NCBI GenBank assembly: GCA_028818695.1
Contig: JAPPNK010000012.1
Coordinates: 163,476-227,475, forward strand
DNA length: 64,000 nucleotides
Direction of reading: 5' to 3'
DNA from: Candidatus Poribacteria bacterium
GTDB lineage: Bacteria > Poribacteria > WGA-4E > GCA-2687025
Both the position numbers and the translations under genes were made by a program. Shown here in pieces: positions 24,190 to 34,275 of this stretch. Positions within the stretch are counted from its first letter, which is position 1; the number at the start of each line of letters is the position of its first letter. The notes beneath the pieces are model-generated. The model was not told the DNA's origin. It saw nothing but the letters and a program-made list of their open reading frames with translations, and did no database searches.

Positions 24190-27100
24190 ATGCGCTCTCT
24201 TTTTTGTTGGGCGGCTGCGCTTCTTCTCTGCGGAGGCGGCGCATTCGCCTATGCCGACATTCGAATCGCCGGCGCCGACGGCCATGGACTGAACATTGAA
24301 TTCACGCTGAACAATCTGCGCGAAAGCGGCGGCTCGTTCACCTTTGACGGCGCCGTCCCCGGCAAGCCCTACGCCGCGGCGGCGCTCGCCCTTCCCCCTG
24401 ATTCTAAGCCGACAGCGGTCGTTCTCTCCAAGACGACGCGGCGCGTTCCGCTCACCCGGTTTCCGAAGGCGCAGGGTCTGCCTGAAACGTACAGCCCCGA
24501 TTTAGTCGCCGTGCGCGCCGTCGGCTACTTCCGCGACCAGTACCTCGGCGCGCTGCAGATACGCCCCGCCGCTGTGGACGGCTCCGACCTTGTCGTCACG
24601 GAGACGGCGCTCGTCCGCATTGAGTTCGGGGCTGCGCCGTCCGGTTCGCCGAGCATACAGGAGCGGATGCCGCGTTCCGAAGCGATGACGGCGGCGTTTG
24701 AACGGCTTCTTCTCAACAGCCGGCAGGCGGAGCGTTGGCGGGTCGGGCGCGTTCGTCCGCGGGCGGCTCCCGCCTTGACGCAGGAGAGCGGCGACATAAG
24801 GCGCGTCAAAGTTCTGGTCTTAGAAACGGCGCTCTACCGCCTCTCGCCGAACGCGCTGCGCAGCGCCGGCGTCGACCCTGAAACGATCGATCCGAACACG
24901 TTCCGGATGATGCGGCTGGGGAACGAAATCGCCGTGGATGTGATCGACGAGAACCAGAACGCCCGCTTCGATGGGAACGACATGCTGCTGTTTTACGGCG
25001 AGCGCGTTCCGCACAATCGATTCGGTCTGACGAACGCCTATATGCTGGAATGGGGCGAGAAGCAGGGGCGGCGCCCTATTTTGCTGGACGGCAAGCCGAA
25101 GACGCTCGACGCGCCGCAGCCGAGAGCGTTCCGCGCGCCGCGCTTTTTTGAAGAGAATGTGTTTCATCACAACCTCGAAAGTCAGCAGAACGACCAGATT
25201 GACCATTATTTTTGGACGGGTTTCACTGGAGTCACGCGGAAAACGCCTGTTGTGTACGACCTGTCCGACGAAGCGAACGACATCTCGGAACCCGCCGTTT
25301 TTCGGATCCTTTTACATGGCGGGCAGAACTCGCAAGACCCGCATGAGTTCAAGATTTACATCGGGCAGAACCGCATCGGAACGCTGAACTGGAGGGGGCA
25401 GGAATCGAAATACGGCGAGTTCACGTTTCCGCAGCGTTTTATCGCCGAGAAAACGGGCTTCACCTTCGTATCGAACGACGACAACGGCACCGATTTGCGC
25501 GCCAACAACTACGACATCCTGCTTGACTGGTATGAGATCGATTACTGGCGAAAGTTAGAATACTCGCGCGTAGAGCCGAGGGGGGCGTATATCTCCGATC
25601 GGCTGTATCCCGTCGTTGAATCGGGACCTGTCGTCTTTAGGATTCGGGGGTTTCCGACGCAGTCTCCGTTGGCGTACCGCATCGGCTTCACAGGGCTAGA
25701 GGCGAAGTTTAACAATCTTGACCGGCAGCTGGAGGGGGCGGATCCGAGAACCTACACCATTTCTTTTGAGGACAGCCAAGGTACGCCCGCCAAGTACGCC
25801 GTCGTCCGCCTTGAGGATGTCAAACAGCCTCTCGCGGTACTGCCCGCGCCGCACAGCGGCCTTCGCAGCCCATCGATCAAGGGGGACTATCTCATCATCG
25901 CGCACCCTGAATTCATGGAGGCGCTGGAGCCGCTGAAGGAGCATCGGGAGCGGCAGGGGTTCCATGTCGCCGTTGCGAACATCGAAGACCTGTACAACGA
26001 TTTTAACCATGGGCGTTTCAGCCCCTTCGCTGTCAAAACCTTTCTGCGCACCGCGTACCAGAGCTGGGAGATTCCGCCTGAATATGTGCTGCTTGTCGGG
26101 GACGGGCATTACAACTATAAGGGCGAGAACTCCGACTATTTCATGCGCCAAATCAACCCTGAAATCGCCGAAGGGTACGCCAACTTCGTTCCGACAATCC
26201 ATGGCTGGTCGGACGGGGGGCTTGAAGGCGGCGGAGAGACGGCGATGGACCACCGCTTCGCCACCATCGAAGGGGATGATGCTGTTCCCGACCTCCACAT
26301 TGGGCGTCTGCCTGTCCACACCCTCAATGAGCTGCGCTCGGTCATTCAGAAGATCATCGCCTACGAAACGGAGAGCGGCCCCAGTCCCGAATGGCGCTCC
26401 AAAGTGATTCATATTTCCGACAACAGCACCACCCACAACGGCGACCATGTGTTCCGAACCAGCCGAGAGGAATTGATACGCGAATACACCCCGCCGGGGT
26501 ACGATGTCGAGAAGATCTACCTGCGGGACAAGGCGCCCTCGAACGGGAAGTGGGACCCGCCCGAAGAGGCGACCCTGCCGTCCAGCCGCGAAGCCAGGGA
26601 GCGCATCATTGAGGCGGTCTCCGACGGGGCTTTGCTTTTGGAGTATGCGGGGCATGGGGGGCGCAGCGTCTGGGCGGACGAGGACATCCTGCGGACCGAG
26701 GACATCCTGCGCATGCGCAACGGCGCTCGGCAGCCGGTCGTCATCGCCACAACATGCCTCATCAACGCCTTCGACTCGCCGGAGCAGCTCGGGCAGCGGT
26801 CTATGGGGGAAGAGTTTCTTCTGCGAAGCAGAGCCGGGGCTTCGGGGGTGATTGGCGCGACGCGCAAAACCTACGCAAACTGCAATATCGACTTCGACAA
26901 CATCTTTTTTCCAATACTTTTTCATCATCCCTCCAACCGAATCGGCGAACTGCTGACCGTGGCGAAGGTGGAAGCGGATCTGTTTGCGAAAATTGAGCGG
27001 AGCAGGTACTGTGAGCCTGGGCTGATGCAGTACACGCTGTTTGGAGACCCGGCGATGCAGCTGCAGCGGCCTGACTTTAGCGTTGAAGTTAAGGTGAAGC

Positions 27101-30100
27101 CCGAAGCGGTTGATCCGCAGCAGCAGCTGCGCGTTCTTCAAGGCGCGGTTCTGAACATGGCGGTTGATCCGCCGATGAAGGTTGCCGATTTTGACGGACA
27201 GATGCGGATCGAACTTGATTTTCCGAACAACCTTGACCCGTATCCGAACAACGACCGCGCCGCTGTTGAGCATACCGTTCCGGTGATCGGGGGGGAATTT
27301 CTGGACAGCCCGCAGCTGACGATCCCCGCCGACCTGTCCTCATGGGGGGAGGCGGCGGCGCGCGTTTTTGCGCAGTCGCATGACGGGAAACAGACCGCCG
27401 TTGGCGGCGTCTGGTTTTCGATAGGGCAGGCGCGCATCTTGTCGGTTAGCGCCGAGCGGGAGGAGGATTCGCTCTATATCTTCGCCGAGGCGGTACATCC
27501 CGAAGGGCCGGACGGCATCTCTAAAGTCACAGCGCACTGGAAAAATACGGAAGACCACGTATGGAACGAGACGCCCATGTCCCGGAAAGAAGGCGGCGCG
27601 TTTGAATCGGTTGAAGGCATACCGCTGCCGCGTTTCGGCAGAAGCATTCTTTACTATGTGCGGTTTGAAGACGCGGGAGGAAGGCCTGAAGTCGTATCGG
27701 AGACGCAGCGGTTCCGTATGCCCGAAGGACCGAATCTGGCGATACGGCAGATCGGATCGACGCGCATACCGGAGCTGTCTTACGGGTTTGACGAAGAGTT
27801 GCAAAAGTGGGTCTTCAGGACGACGGTGGTGAACCTGGGCGATCATCGGCCTGAAATTCCGTTTGAGGTGCTGATCATCAGAGGTCCGGCAGACGTCGAC
27901 GGCAACCGCGTTTTAGACGACGATCCGCCGCCTGAGATCCTCGCCCAAACGATCGTTTATCCCGACCAGTGGCTGCCGGGCGATCCCGCCTTGGGCGAAT
28001 GGGAGCAGGCGCCGATCGTTCTGCCTCTTGAAAAGCCGCTCAGCTCCGGTTCTCACGACATCACTGTCTGGGTTGACCCTGAAAGGCCCGACGATCCGGC
28101 GGACGCCTTCTCGGGGAAAATCTATGAATCGAGAGAAATGGACAACATCACCTTCAAGCCGTTTGAAGTGAGCGACTTTTACATCGGAGAGGAAGACATC
28201 ACCGCATACAGCCTTGACCGGACGTTCTTTATCGACGTTCCAAAAGAGGCGGCGCCTTCTCCAACAACCTTGTCGATATCGCTGCTTCCGCCGATGGAGA
28301 AGGATTTATCGGAAGGGCCGGACGCTCCGTATGGACGCGCTCAATACCAGCGCATCCGAAACAACGACAAGACCGCCTTCGAGGTGAAGTTGACGTCCGG
28401 CGAAACCATGTTCAAGGCGCCGGCGCAGCTGCGCATCGGCTTCAACTATCAGGCTCTCAAGGACGATGTCGCGCGCGACCTTGACCTGCCTTTCAACCCG
28501 TTTCAGTGGTCTATTCCGCAGCACACCAGCCATGATAAGGCGGTCAAGGAGGCTCTGAACTTCGTCAGCGTATACCAGTGGGACGAGGAGCTGGCGGCAT
28601 GGCGGCGCATCCCGTCAACGCTTGACCGGGGAGAGGACGGGCAGCCGATCGAGAGCGTACATATCACGCCGCCGCTGTATAACAACCTAGAGAGCTCCAA
28701 CCTGCGCTTCCATGGGGATATTGAGGTGGACAGCACGATTGGACGGATTGGGAAATGGGCGGTCATGTTCATTTCGCATCATAAATATATTGTGATGCTT
28801 AGCGAAAGGGGCGGTCATTCTTACACTGAGCTCTCCGTTCCAGGGATGTTGGATGTGCCGTATAAAAACGAGAATGTGTATTTGCGGCGGATGCTTATCA
28901 GGAACATCGACCCTGAAGGGCCCAGTTCTGCCGCGTCCGCGCCTGCGCAGCCGGGGGATGTTCTCACCTTTGAGACGGTCAGCGAGAACGGAATCGTTCA
29001 TGCGAAGAATATTCGCTATTCAAACGCGGGCGACGGCTCTGTCACGCTGAATCTGCGCGCCAATGTGACGGTTGAAGACGCGCCCTACGGGGACTGGTTC
29101 GTCTTCTTCATCAACGATACAATGTATGAGATACGGGACGGACAAGGCGCTCAGATCATCAATTCGTCAGGGCGCACGATACACGGCGCTGTCAACGGGC
29201 CGGAGATCAATGTTGGGCATATCGGCCTCAAGTTTCAGGCGTTTAAGGGCAACCGCCCGTTCGAGTTTGGCGATCTTGCGCGGGCGCGCATCGGGCAGGC
29301 GATGACGGTACGCGGCAACACTGAAACCGTCGGCATTTTCACGCTCATGCGGGACAAGGACCTGAAACCGCCCGCCGTTCAGATCTTTGTCGACAACGAG
29401 ACGCCTGCGAAAGGCTCCGTCATTGAGCCGCAGCCGGACATCGCCTTTCTGATAACCGACCCGAACGGCATCGACCCGCACACGATTCAGCTGCTGCATA
29501 AAGCTCCCGGCGCCGCCGATTTTCAAATCGTTCCTCCCGATCAGTATTCGCTCGACCGAAGCCAGATCGTTCAAATCTCGCTGCGGATGGAGCCGGCGCT
29601 GTATGTCGGGGAGCATGCGTTTCAGCTGCGCGCGGTCGACTTGACAGGGTTGGAGGCGCAAGGCGCTGAGTTCAACTTCAAGGTGGAGCGCCCGCCCGAT
29701 TTTGACCCGCCGACGATTGCTCTCCACAGCGAGCAGGGCGCCGTCAGCCCAAATCATATCTTCACGAAGACGCCGCAGACCTTGACGCTGCATATCAACG
29801 ACGATCACATTTTAAACATGCGCTCACTTCAATTGACCGTGGCGCGAAAAGGCGAAGAGGGGGAAACTCCAGAGCCGCTCGCGTATGAGTTTCAGCGGCC
29901 CGACCCGAAGACGGCGCGCATCTCATGGGGAGCCAACCTGCCGAACGGCGAGTATGAGATCCGCGCGTCGTTTCAGGATGTGACCGAGAACGAAGGTTAT
30001 TTGAGCGGCCAGCCCAACGCGCCGTTCCAATTTGCCGTTGAAGAGCCGACGCGCCTCATTGGGCGGGTGTTGAACGCGCCGAATCCGTTCAGCCCGATCG

Positions 30101-30375
30101 ATCCTGTCACGCGCGGCACTTTCTTCACCTATGCGCTGACGCAGCCGGCTGAATCGGTCACCGTGCGCGTGTACACCTCAGCGGGTCGGCTGGTGAAGAC
30201 CATTGACGACGCCCCGGCAGAACGCGGCAAGAATGAATACCGCTGGGACGGCCGCTCCGACGACGGCGAGACGCTCGCGAACGGCGTGTACTTTTATAAA
30301 TTCCGAATGGAATCTTGGCATTTTGATCAGAAAGAGGCGCAAGAGCGCTTCGGAAAGCTGGTGATTCTGCGTTAG
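24190..30375 (+). CDS. Giant secreted C25 (gingipain-type) cysteine protease with FlgD-like C-terminus
   Basis: 2061 residues from ATG 24190 (AAAGGA upstream, then a signal peptide ending GGGAFAYA). The frame is open back to 23503, but only by chance. Order: propeptide-like region to about 540; C25 catalytic domain about 550-970, with GDYLIIAHPEF, YVLLVGDGHYNY, the His of YAGHGG (H822) and the Cys of ATTC (C856); then a long series of Ig/cell-surface type beta domains. The end (about 1960-2061) is FlgD-Ig like: VRVYTSAGRLVKTI, NEYRWDGRSDDG, LANGVYFYKF. C25 proteases are extracellular endopeptidases, often sent out by type IX secretion in Bacteroidetes; whether that system exists here is unknown. 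The target could be host or prey protein, or self-maturation. Confidence 0.87.
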   Translation: MRSLFCWAAALLLCGGGAFAYADIRIAGADGHGLNIEFTLNNLRESGGSFTFDGAVPGKPYAAAALALPPDSKPTAVVLSKTTRRVPLTRFPKAQGLPETYSPDLVAVRAVGYFRDQYLGALQIRPAAVDGSDLVVTETALVRIEFGAAPSGSPSIQERMPRSEAMTAAFERLLLNSRQAERWRVGRVRPRAAPALTQESGDIRRVKVLVLETALYRLSPNALRSAGVDPETIDPNTFRMMRLGNEIAVDVIDENQNARFDGNDMLLFYGERVPHNRFGLTNAYMLEWGEKQGRRPILLDGKPKTLDAPQPRAFRAPRFFEENVFHHNLESQQNDQIDHYFWTGFTGVTRKTPVVYDLSDEANDISEPAVFRILLHGGQNSQDPHEFKIYIGQNRIGTLNWRGQESKYGEFTFPQRFIAEKTGFTFVSNDDNGTDLRANNYDILLDWYEIDYWRKLEYSRVEPRGAYISDRLYPVVESGPVVFRIRGFPTQSPLAYRIGFTGLEAKFNNLDRQLEGADPRTYTISFEDSQGTPAKYAVVRLEDVKQPLAVLPAPHSGLRSPSIKGDYLIIAHPEFMEALEPLKEHRERQGFHVAVANIEDLYNDFNHGRFSPFAVKTFLRTAYQSWEIPPEYVLLVGDGHYNYKGENSDYFMRQINPEIAEGYANFVPTIHGWSDGGLEGGGETAMDHRFATIEGDDAVPDLHIGRLPVHTLNELRSVIQKIIAYETESGPSPEWRSKVIHISDNSTTHNGDHVFRTSREELIREYTPPGYDVEKIYLRDKAPSNGKWDPPEEATLPSSREARERIIEAVSDGALLLEYAGHGGRSVWADEDILRTEDILRMRNGARQPVVIATTCLINAFDSPEQLGQRSMGEEFLLRSRAGASGVIGATRKTYANCNIDFDNIFFPILFHHPSNRIGELLTVAKVEADLFAKIERSRYCEPGLMQYTLFGDPAMQLQRPDFSVEVKVKPEAVDPQQQLRVLQGAVLNMAVDPPMKVADFDGQMRIELDFPNNLDPYPNNDRAAVEHTVPVIGGEFLDSPQLTIPADLSSWGEAAARVFAQSHDGKQTAVGGVWFSIGQARILSVSAEREEDSLYIFAEAVHPEGPDGISKVTAHWKNTEDHVWNETPMSRKEGGAFESVEGIPLPRFGRSILYYVRFEDAGGRPEVVSETQRFRMPEGPNLAIRQIGSTRIPELSYGFDEELQKWVFRTTVVNLGDHRPEIPFEVLIIRGPADVDGNRVLDDDPPPEILAQTIVYPDQWLPGDPALGEWEQAPIVLPLEKPLSSGSHDITVWVDPERPDDPADAFSGKIYESREMDNITFKPFEVSDFYIGEEDITAYSLDRTFFIDVPKEAAPSPTTLSISLLPPMEKDLSEGPDAPYGRAQYQRIRNNDKTAFEVKLTSGETMFKAPAQLRIGFNYQALKDDVARDLDLPFNPFQWSIPQHTSHDKAVKEALNFVSVYQWDEELAAWRRIPSTLDRGEDGQPIESVHITPPLYNNLESSNLRFHGDIEVDSTIGRIGKWAVMFISHHKYIVMLSERGGHSYTELSVPGMLDVPYKNENVYLRRMLIRNIDPEGPSSAASAPAQPGDVLTFETVSENGIVHAKNIRYSNAGDGSVTLNLRANVTVEDAPYGDWFVFFINDTMYEIRDGQGAQIINSSGRTIHGAVNGPEINVGHIGLKFQAFKGNRPFEFGDLARARIGQAMTVRGNTETVGIFTLMRDKDLKPPAVQIFVDNETPAKGSVIEPQPDIAFLITDPNGIDPHTIQLLHKAPGAADFQIVPPDQYSLDRSQIVQISLRMEPALYVGEHAFQLRAVDLTGLEAQGAEFNFKVERPPDFDPPTIALHSEQGAVSPNHIFTKTPQTLTLHINDDHILNMRSLQLTVARKGEEGETPEPLAYEFQRPDPKTARISWGANLPNGEYEIRASFQDVTENEGYLSGQPNAPFQFAVEEPTRLIGRVLNAPNPFSPIDPVTRGTFFTYALTQPAESVTVRVYTSAGRLVKTIDDAPAERGKNEYRWDGRSDDGETLANGVYFYKFRMESWHFDQKEAQERFGKLVILR

Positions 30376-30453
30376 GGCAGTGGACATGTTGAACGGCAGG
30401 GGCGTTGGAAACTGCATGGCGATACGGCGCAAAACTGCCGCGTTTCATTTGAC

Positions 30454-32364
30454 ATGACGCTGCGCGCTTTTCTGATCGGGCTTGCGTGGGTCGCTGTTCA
30501 GAGCGCGTTAGCCCCGTATAACAATTATGTTCTGCGGAATTCGTCGTTTGGGGGCAATCTTCCGCTGGCTCCGCTTCTGCTGCTGGCGTTTCTCGTTCTG
30601 ATATGGAATCCCGCCGCCGCAAGATGGACGCCCAAGGCGCGCCTGCGCTCCGGCGAGCTCGCGTTCATCTGGATCATGTCCGCCATTGCGAGCGTCCTGC
30701 CTCTGCGCGGGTTGACGGCGTTCCTGATACCGCTGCTCGCATCGACCGCTTACTTCAAAACGCCGGAGAACGACTGGGAAGCCCTGCTGAACGAGGCAAT
30801 TCCAAGCTGGGCGCGCGTCTCAGACGCCGAAGCGGCGCGCAAATTCTTTGAGTCGGCTGACGGATCCGCCGTTCCATGGGAAGCGTGGCTCAAACCGCTC
30901 GGATTTTGGACGGCGTTTGTCCTGCTCTGTTTTTTGTCTTTATACTGCCTGTGCGTTCTGCTGCGCCGGCCGTGGGTTGAACGCGAACGGTATTCGTTTC
31001 CGCTGGCGCGCGTTCCGATGGAGCTGATGCATTCGTCGAACGCAGGCCGTCTGCTTCCGCGTCTTCTCTACGACAAGCGGCTCTGGCTGGGCGCGCTCAT
31101 TCCGATCCTTCTCCATGGGCTGAATGCGCTGCATGACATCAACCCCGCCGTTCCCGAAATACCGACCCGCTTCCATTTGACGCGCGGAATCTCCGGACGG
31201 CCATGGGGAACATTGAACCATTGGCCTGCTCCTGTCGCGATGATCTATCCGTCCGTCATCGGAATCGGGTATCTGCTGCCGTTGGAGATTTCGTTTAGCC
31301 TCTGGTTCTTTTTCTGGGCGTTCAAGGCGCAGTATGTGATCATCTCGGCGTTCTCGATTCCAATCCGCCCATGGACGGCGGCGAGCCGTCAATCGATCGG
31401 CGCCATCATCGCTGTCGGCTGCTTGATTGCCTGGTCGGCGAAAGATCATCTTTACCGAGTCGTCAAGGGCGCCTTCGGCTTCGGATCGGACAAGGGAGAG
31501 GGGGAATTGCTGTCGCGCCGGCAGGCGGTCGGGGGGTATGTCGGGGGCGCGGCGGGGGCGGCTCTGCTGCTGATATGGGCGGGCGCCTCGGTCTGGCCTG
31601 CGCTCGCAGTCATGCTGATCTTTCTGCTCATCTCAACCGTCTTGACATGGATGGTGGCGAACGGGGGCTTGATGGTCGTTCAAGCGCCGTTTTACCCGTC
31701 CGATTGGATCGTCCTGCTGTTCGGATCCAGGGCGGTCGGCCGGCGCAGCCTGCCGATACTCGCGCTGCCTGAGCATACGCTCATGCGCGCATGGGAACAG
31801 CTGCCGATGCCGCATTTCGCGCATGGCGCGCGCATCGGGCCGGAGATGGGATTGAAGGGCAGGCATATCGCGCTGGCGCTGGCGGGGGGCGTTTTAGCGG
31901 CTGCGGCTGTTTCTTACGCCGCGACCCTGTATCTCGGCTATACAGAGGGCGCGCTCAACTTGGCAAACGGCGGCGGATGGTTCACCCGTACAACATTTAA
32001 CAGGGCGGCGAATCTGATCGACTCGCCCGTTCCGCCTTCAGGAATGGAGGCTGGCTCCGTCGCCCTCGGCGCGGCCGCCACGGCGGCGATGCTTCTTCTG
32101 CGCTATCAGTTCGTCGGCTTTCCGCTCCATCCGATCGGGTACGCTGTCGGAGCAAGCTCGGCTCCGTATGTGCTGTGGTCGTCGCTTTTTGCCGCCTGGG
32201 CGGTGAAATCGCTGGCGATACGCCTCGGCGGCCCGAAGACCTACCATGCCTGGCGTCCGCTTTTTTTCGGGTTGATTCTGGGCGATTACGCGGTGGCGGG
32301 GCTGCTGTCGGCGCTCGGATTTGCGACGGGGCGCGGGAACAACATTCTGCCGATGCAGCTATGA
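30454..32364 (+). CDS. Polytopic membrane protein, DUF6785/DUF6784-like
   Basis: 636 residues with about 12-14 hydrophobic segments. Features I associate with this family: an early IWNPAAA..LRSGELAFIWIMSAIASVLPLRGLTAF, WVERERYSFPLARVPMEL, NHWPAPVAMIYPSVIGIGYLLPLEISFSLWFFFW, and a late FVGFPLHPIGYAVG. The family is common in planctomycetes and candidate phyla and is distantly OPT-transporter-like; its substrate is not known. It follows the protease gene by 78 bp on the same strand and overlaps the 3' end of selB by 6 bp, convergently. Confidence 0.7.
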   Translation: MTLRAFLIGLAWVAVQSALAPYNNYVLRNSSFGGNLPLAPLLLLAFLVLIWNPAAARWTPKARLRSGELAFIWIMSAIASVLPLRGLTAFLIPLLASTAYFKTPENDWEALLNEAIPSWARVSDAEAARKFFESADGSAVPWEAWLKPLGFWTAFVLLCFLSLYCLCVLLRRPWVERERYSFPLARVPMELMHSSNAGRLLPRLLYDKRLWLGALIPILLHGLNALHDINPAVPEIPTRFHLTRGISGRPWGTLNHWPAPVAMIYPSVIGIGYLLPLEISFSLWFFFWAFKAQYVIISAFSIPIRPWTAASRQSIGAIIAVGCLIAWSAKDHLYRVVKGAFGFGSDKGEGELLSRRQAVGGYVGGAAGAALLLIWAGASVWPALAVMLIFLLISTVLTWMVANGGLMVVQAPFYPSDWIVLLFGSRAVGRRSLPILALPEHTLMRAWEQLPMPHFAHGARIGPEMGLKGRHIALALAGGVLAAAAVSYAATLYLGYTEGALNLANGGGWFTRTTFNRAANLIDSPVPPSGMEAGSVALGAAATAAMLLLRYQFVGFPLHPIGYAVGASSAPYVLWSSLFAAWAVKSLAIRLGGPKTYHAWRPLFFGLILGDYAVAGLLSALGFATGRGNNILPMQL

Positions 32365-34275
32365 CGGCGTTTGAGAGCTGAGAAACCGCTGCGACGCTTT
32401 GCGCGCGTTTCCAACGCGGAGCGTCCACCCCTGCTGATCGCAATGCTCCAAGAACGGCAGCGCGTATTTGCGCGAGGCACCGGTCAGCTCGCGGAACGCC
32501 GCGATGTCCATGCGCTCCTGCGTTTGGAAGGCGGCGCGGAGTTTCTGGAGCGTTTCTTCGTAGGTTGAGCGGTGTATCCAGTACCCGTCTGCGATTTTAA
32601 CAAGCGTACCGAGCTGCGTCAGCGCGTTCACCAGCTCCAAACCGTACCGCTCATTCAGTTCCGCCTCCGAGGGCGCCGCGAGTCCCGCGTTTTGGAGACG
32701 GCGTTCCAATTCAGCGCGCAGGGCGTCCGCCGCTTCGTCAAACTCGATCTGACGGCCGCTGAGGCGGGCTAAGTTGCCGTCGCGCTCGATAACGCCCGCT
32801 TCGGCGGATCGATTCAGCGTCCATTCAAACGCCGTTTCAGAGACGGGCGATTCAACGGCGTTTCGAAGCTCGGAGCTGCCCATTCCGCTTGCAAGCGGAT
32901 TTTGTTCATGGAAATTCTGCAGCGTCGTTTCAATCTCATGTTGAAGCTGCTGAAACCGCCCCGCCTCAATCAGAAACGCGCCCGCTTGAAGCAGCCGCCT
33001 CTCCGCCTCCAGCGCGTCGATCCATTGTTTCCGCCGCCGGCGCCGCATCGGAAAATAGACCGACAGGCTCTCTACCGGGAAAAACGGGTCGTTCCCGCGC
33101 GTGAGAAGATGCAGCAAAACCGCTTCGTCCGAGCCGCCGCTCATGATTTGGAGAGCTGCGGGGCTTGCGGGGCTGCTTCGTTTGTAGATCGGCGCGATCG
33201 GATCGAGTATGCGCCCGCCGCCGAGTATCCGCTGTATGGAGTCGTTGCGTATGAGGAATCGGTCGCCTCGGTGGGCGAAGATCGGTTTTTCGGTTCGAAG
33301 CTGCGCGCTTCCCGATTCGCCCGGGAGAAGCACCGCATCCTCGGCGAGCGGAACGATTCGGCAGAACGTTTCAGCGGTTCCGATATGCAGTCTCGCTCTC
33401 GTCCACCGCTCCACGATGCGCGGATACCCGCCGGCGATGCGCAGATCGACATCAATGCGGGTCGCAAGTCTGCCGTGATTCGGCAGCGTAACGACCTGTC
33501 CGCGCGAGAGCTGCGAACGCCGTACGCCGGCAAGGTTGAGAGCGGCGCGTTGTCCAGGGCCGGCGCGCGGAACGTTTTTGCCATGCGTGTGGACGCTGCG
33601 AACGCGCGCTTCGATCTCTTCAGGCCAAAGAACGACCGACTCGCCCTCTTCGAGATAGCCGCCGCGCAGCGTTCCTGTGACGACGGCGCCGATGCCGTCC
33701 AGGATGAAAACGCGGTCGACAGGCAGCGTTGGGACGCCGTCTTCTTCAGGCTCTTCTTCGGCGGCTCGCATGGCGGTTTCTTCGATGAGCCGTTTTAATT
33801 CGTCCATTCCTTCGCCCGTGCGCGCCGAGACGGCCGCGGCCGGTATGCCGGCGAGGCTGGTTCCTTCCAGCGTCTCGCGCGCCTCCTCAAGCGCAAATTC
33901 CGTCTCCTCGTCGTCGGTGAGATCGCGCATCGTCAATACAAGGACGCCGCGCCGTATCTCTAGCAGGTTCAGCGCTTCCAGATGCTCCCGCGTTTGAGGC
34001 TGGACGCCTTCTTTGGCGGAGACAGCCAGCAGCGCTATGTCTATTCCGTGCGCGCCGGCCATCATCGTGTCGATGAACCGCTCATGCCCCGGCACATCGA
34101 CGACGCCGATGCGCATGCCGTTCGGCAGGTCGAAGTGGGCGAAGCCGAGTTCGATGGAAAGTCCGCGCTCTTTTTCTTCTTTAAGGCGGTCCGTTTCGAT
34201 GCCGGTGAGAGCCTTGATGAGCTCCGTTTTGCCATGGTCGACATGCCCAGCTGTGCCGAGAATGATATGTTTCAT
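32359..34275 (-). CDS. selB: Selenocysteine-specific elongation factor SelB
   Basis: 638 residues. The GTPase domain has GHVDHGKTELIKALTG (G1), RLKEEKERGLSIELGFA (the SelB-specific G2 region), DVPGHERFI (G3) and VSARTGEGMDELK. EF-Tu-like beta domains follow, then C-terminal winged helices that bind SECIS RNA (from about residue 400, ending AFRELTGASRKYALPFLEHCDQ). It delivers Sec-tRNA(Sec) to UGA codons flagged by a hairpin. The G4 motif, normally (N/T)KxD, reads TMRD (115-118): the Lys is replaced. ATG overlaps the selA stop by 4 bp (ATGA). Its client in this window is selD. Confidence 0.93.
   Translation of the reverse strand: MKHIILGTAGHVDHGKTELIKALTGIETDRLKEEKERGLSIELGFAHFDLPNGMRIGVVDVPGHERFIDTMMAGAHGIDIALLAVSAKEGVQPQTREHLEALNLLEIRRGVLVLTMRDLTDDEETEFALEEARETLEGTSLAGIPAAAVSARTGEGMDELKRLIEETAMRAAEEEPEEDGVPTLPVDRVFILDGIGAVVTGTLRGGYLEEGESVVLWPEEIEARVRSVHTHGKNVPRAGPGQRAALNLAGVRRSQLSRGQVVTLPNHGRLATRIDVDLRIAGGYPRIVERWTRARLHIGTAETFCRIVPLAEDAVLLPGESGSAQLRTEKPIFAHRGDRFLIRNDSIQRILGGGRILDPIAPIYKRSSPASPAALQIMSGGSDEAVLLHLLTRGNDPFFPVESLSVYFPMRRRRRKQWIDALEAERRLLQAGAFLIEAGRFQQLQHEIETTLQNFHEQNPLASGMGSSELRNAVESPVSETAFEWTLNRSAEAGVIERDGNLARLSGRQIEFDEAADALRAELERRLQNAGLAAPSEAELNERYGLELVNALTQLGTLVKIADGYWIHRSTYEETLQKLRAAFQTQERMDIAAFRELTGASRKYALPFLEHCDQQGWTLRVGNARKASQRFLSSQTPS

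Noticed and set aside
25696..27273. 525-codon minus-strand frame opposite the C25 protease
   Set aside because: Shadow of the protease frame; composition and content are not protein-like.
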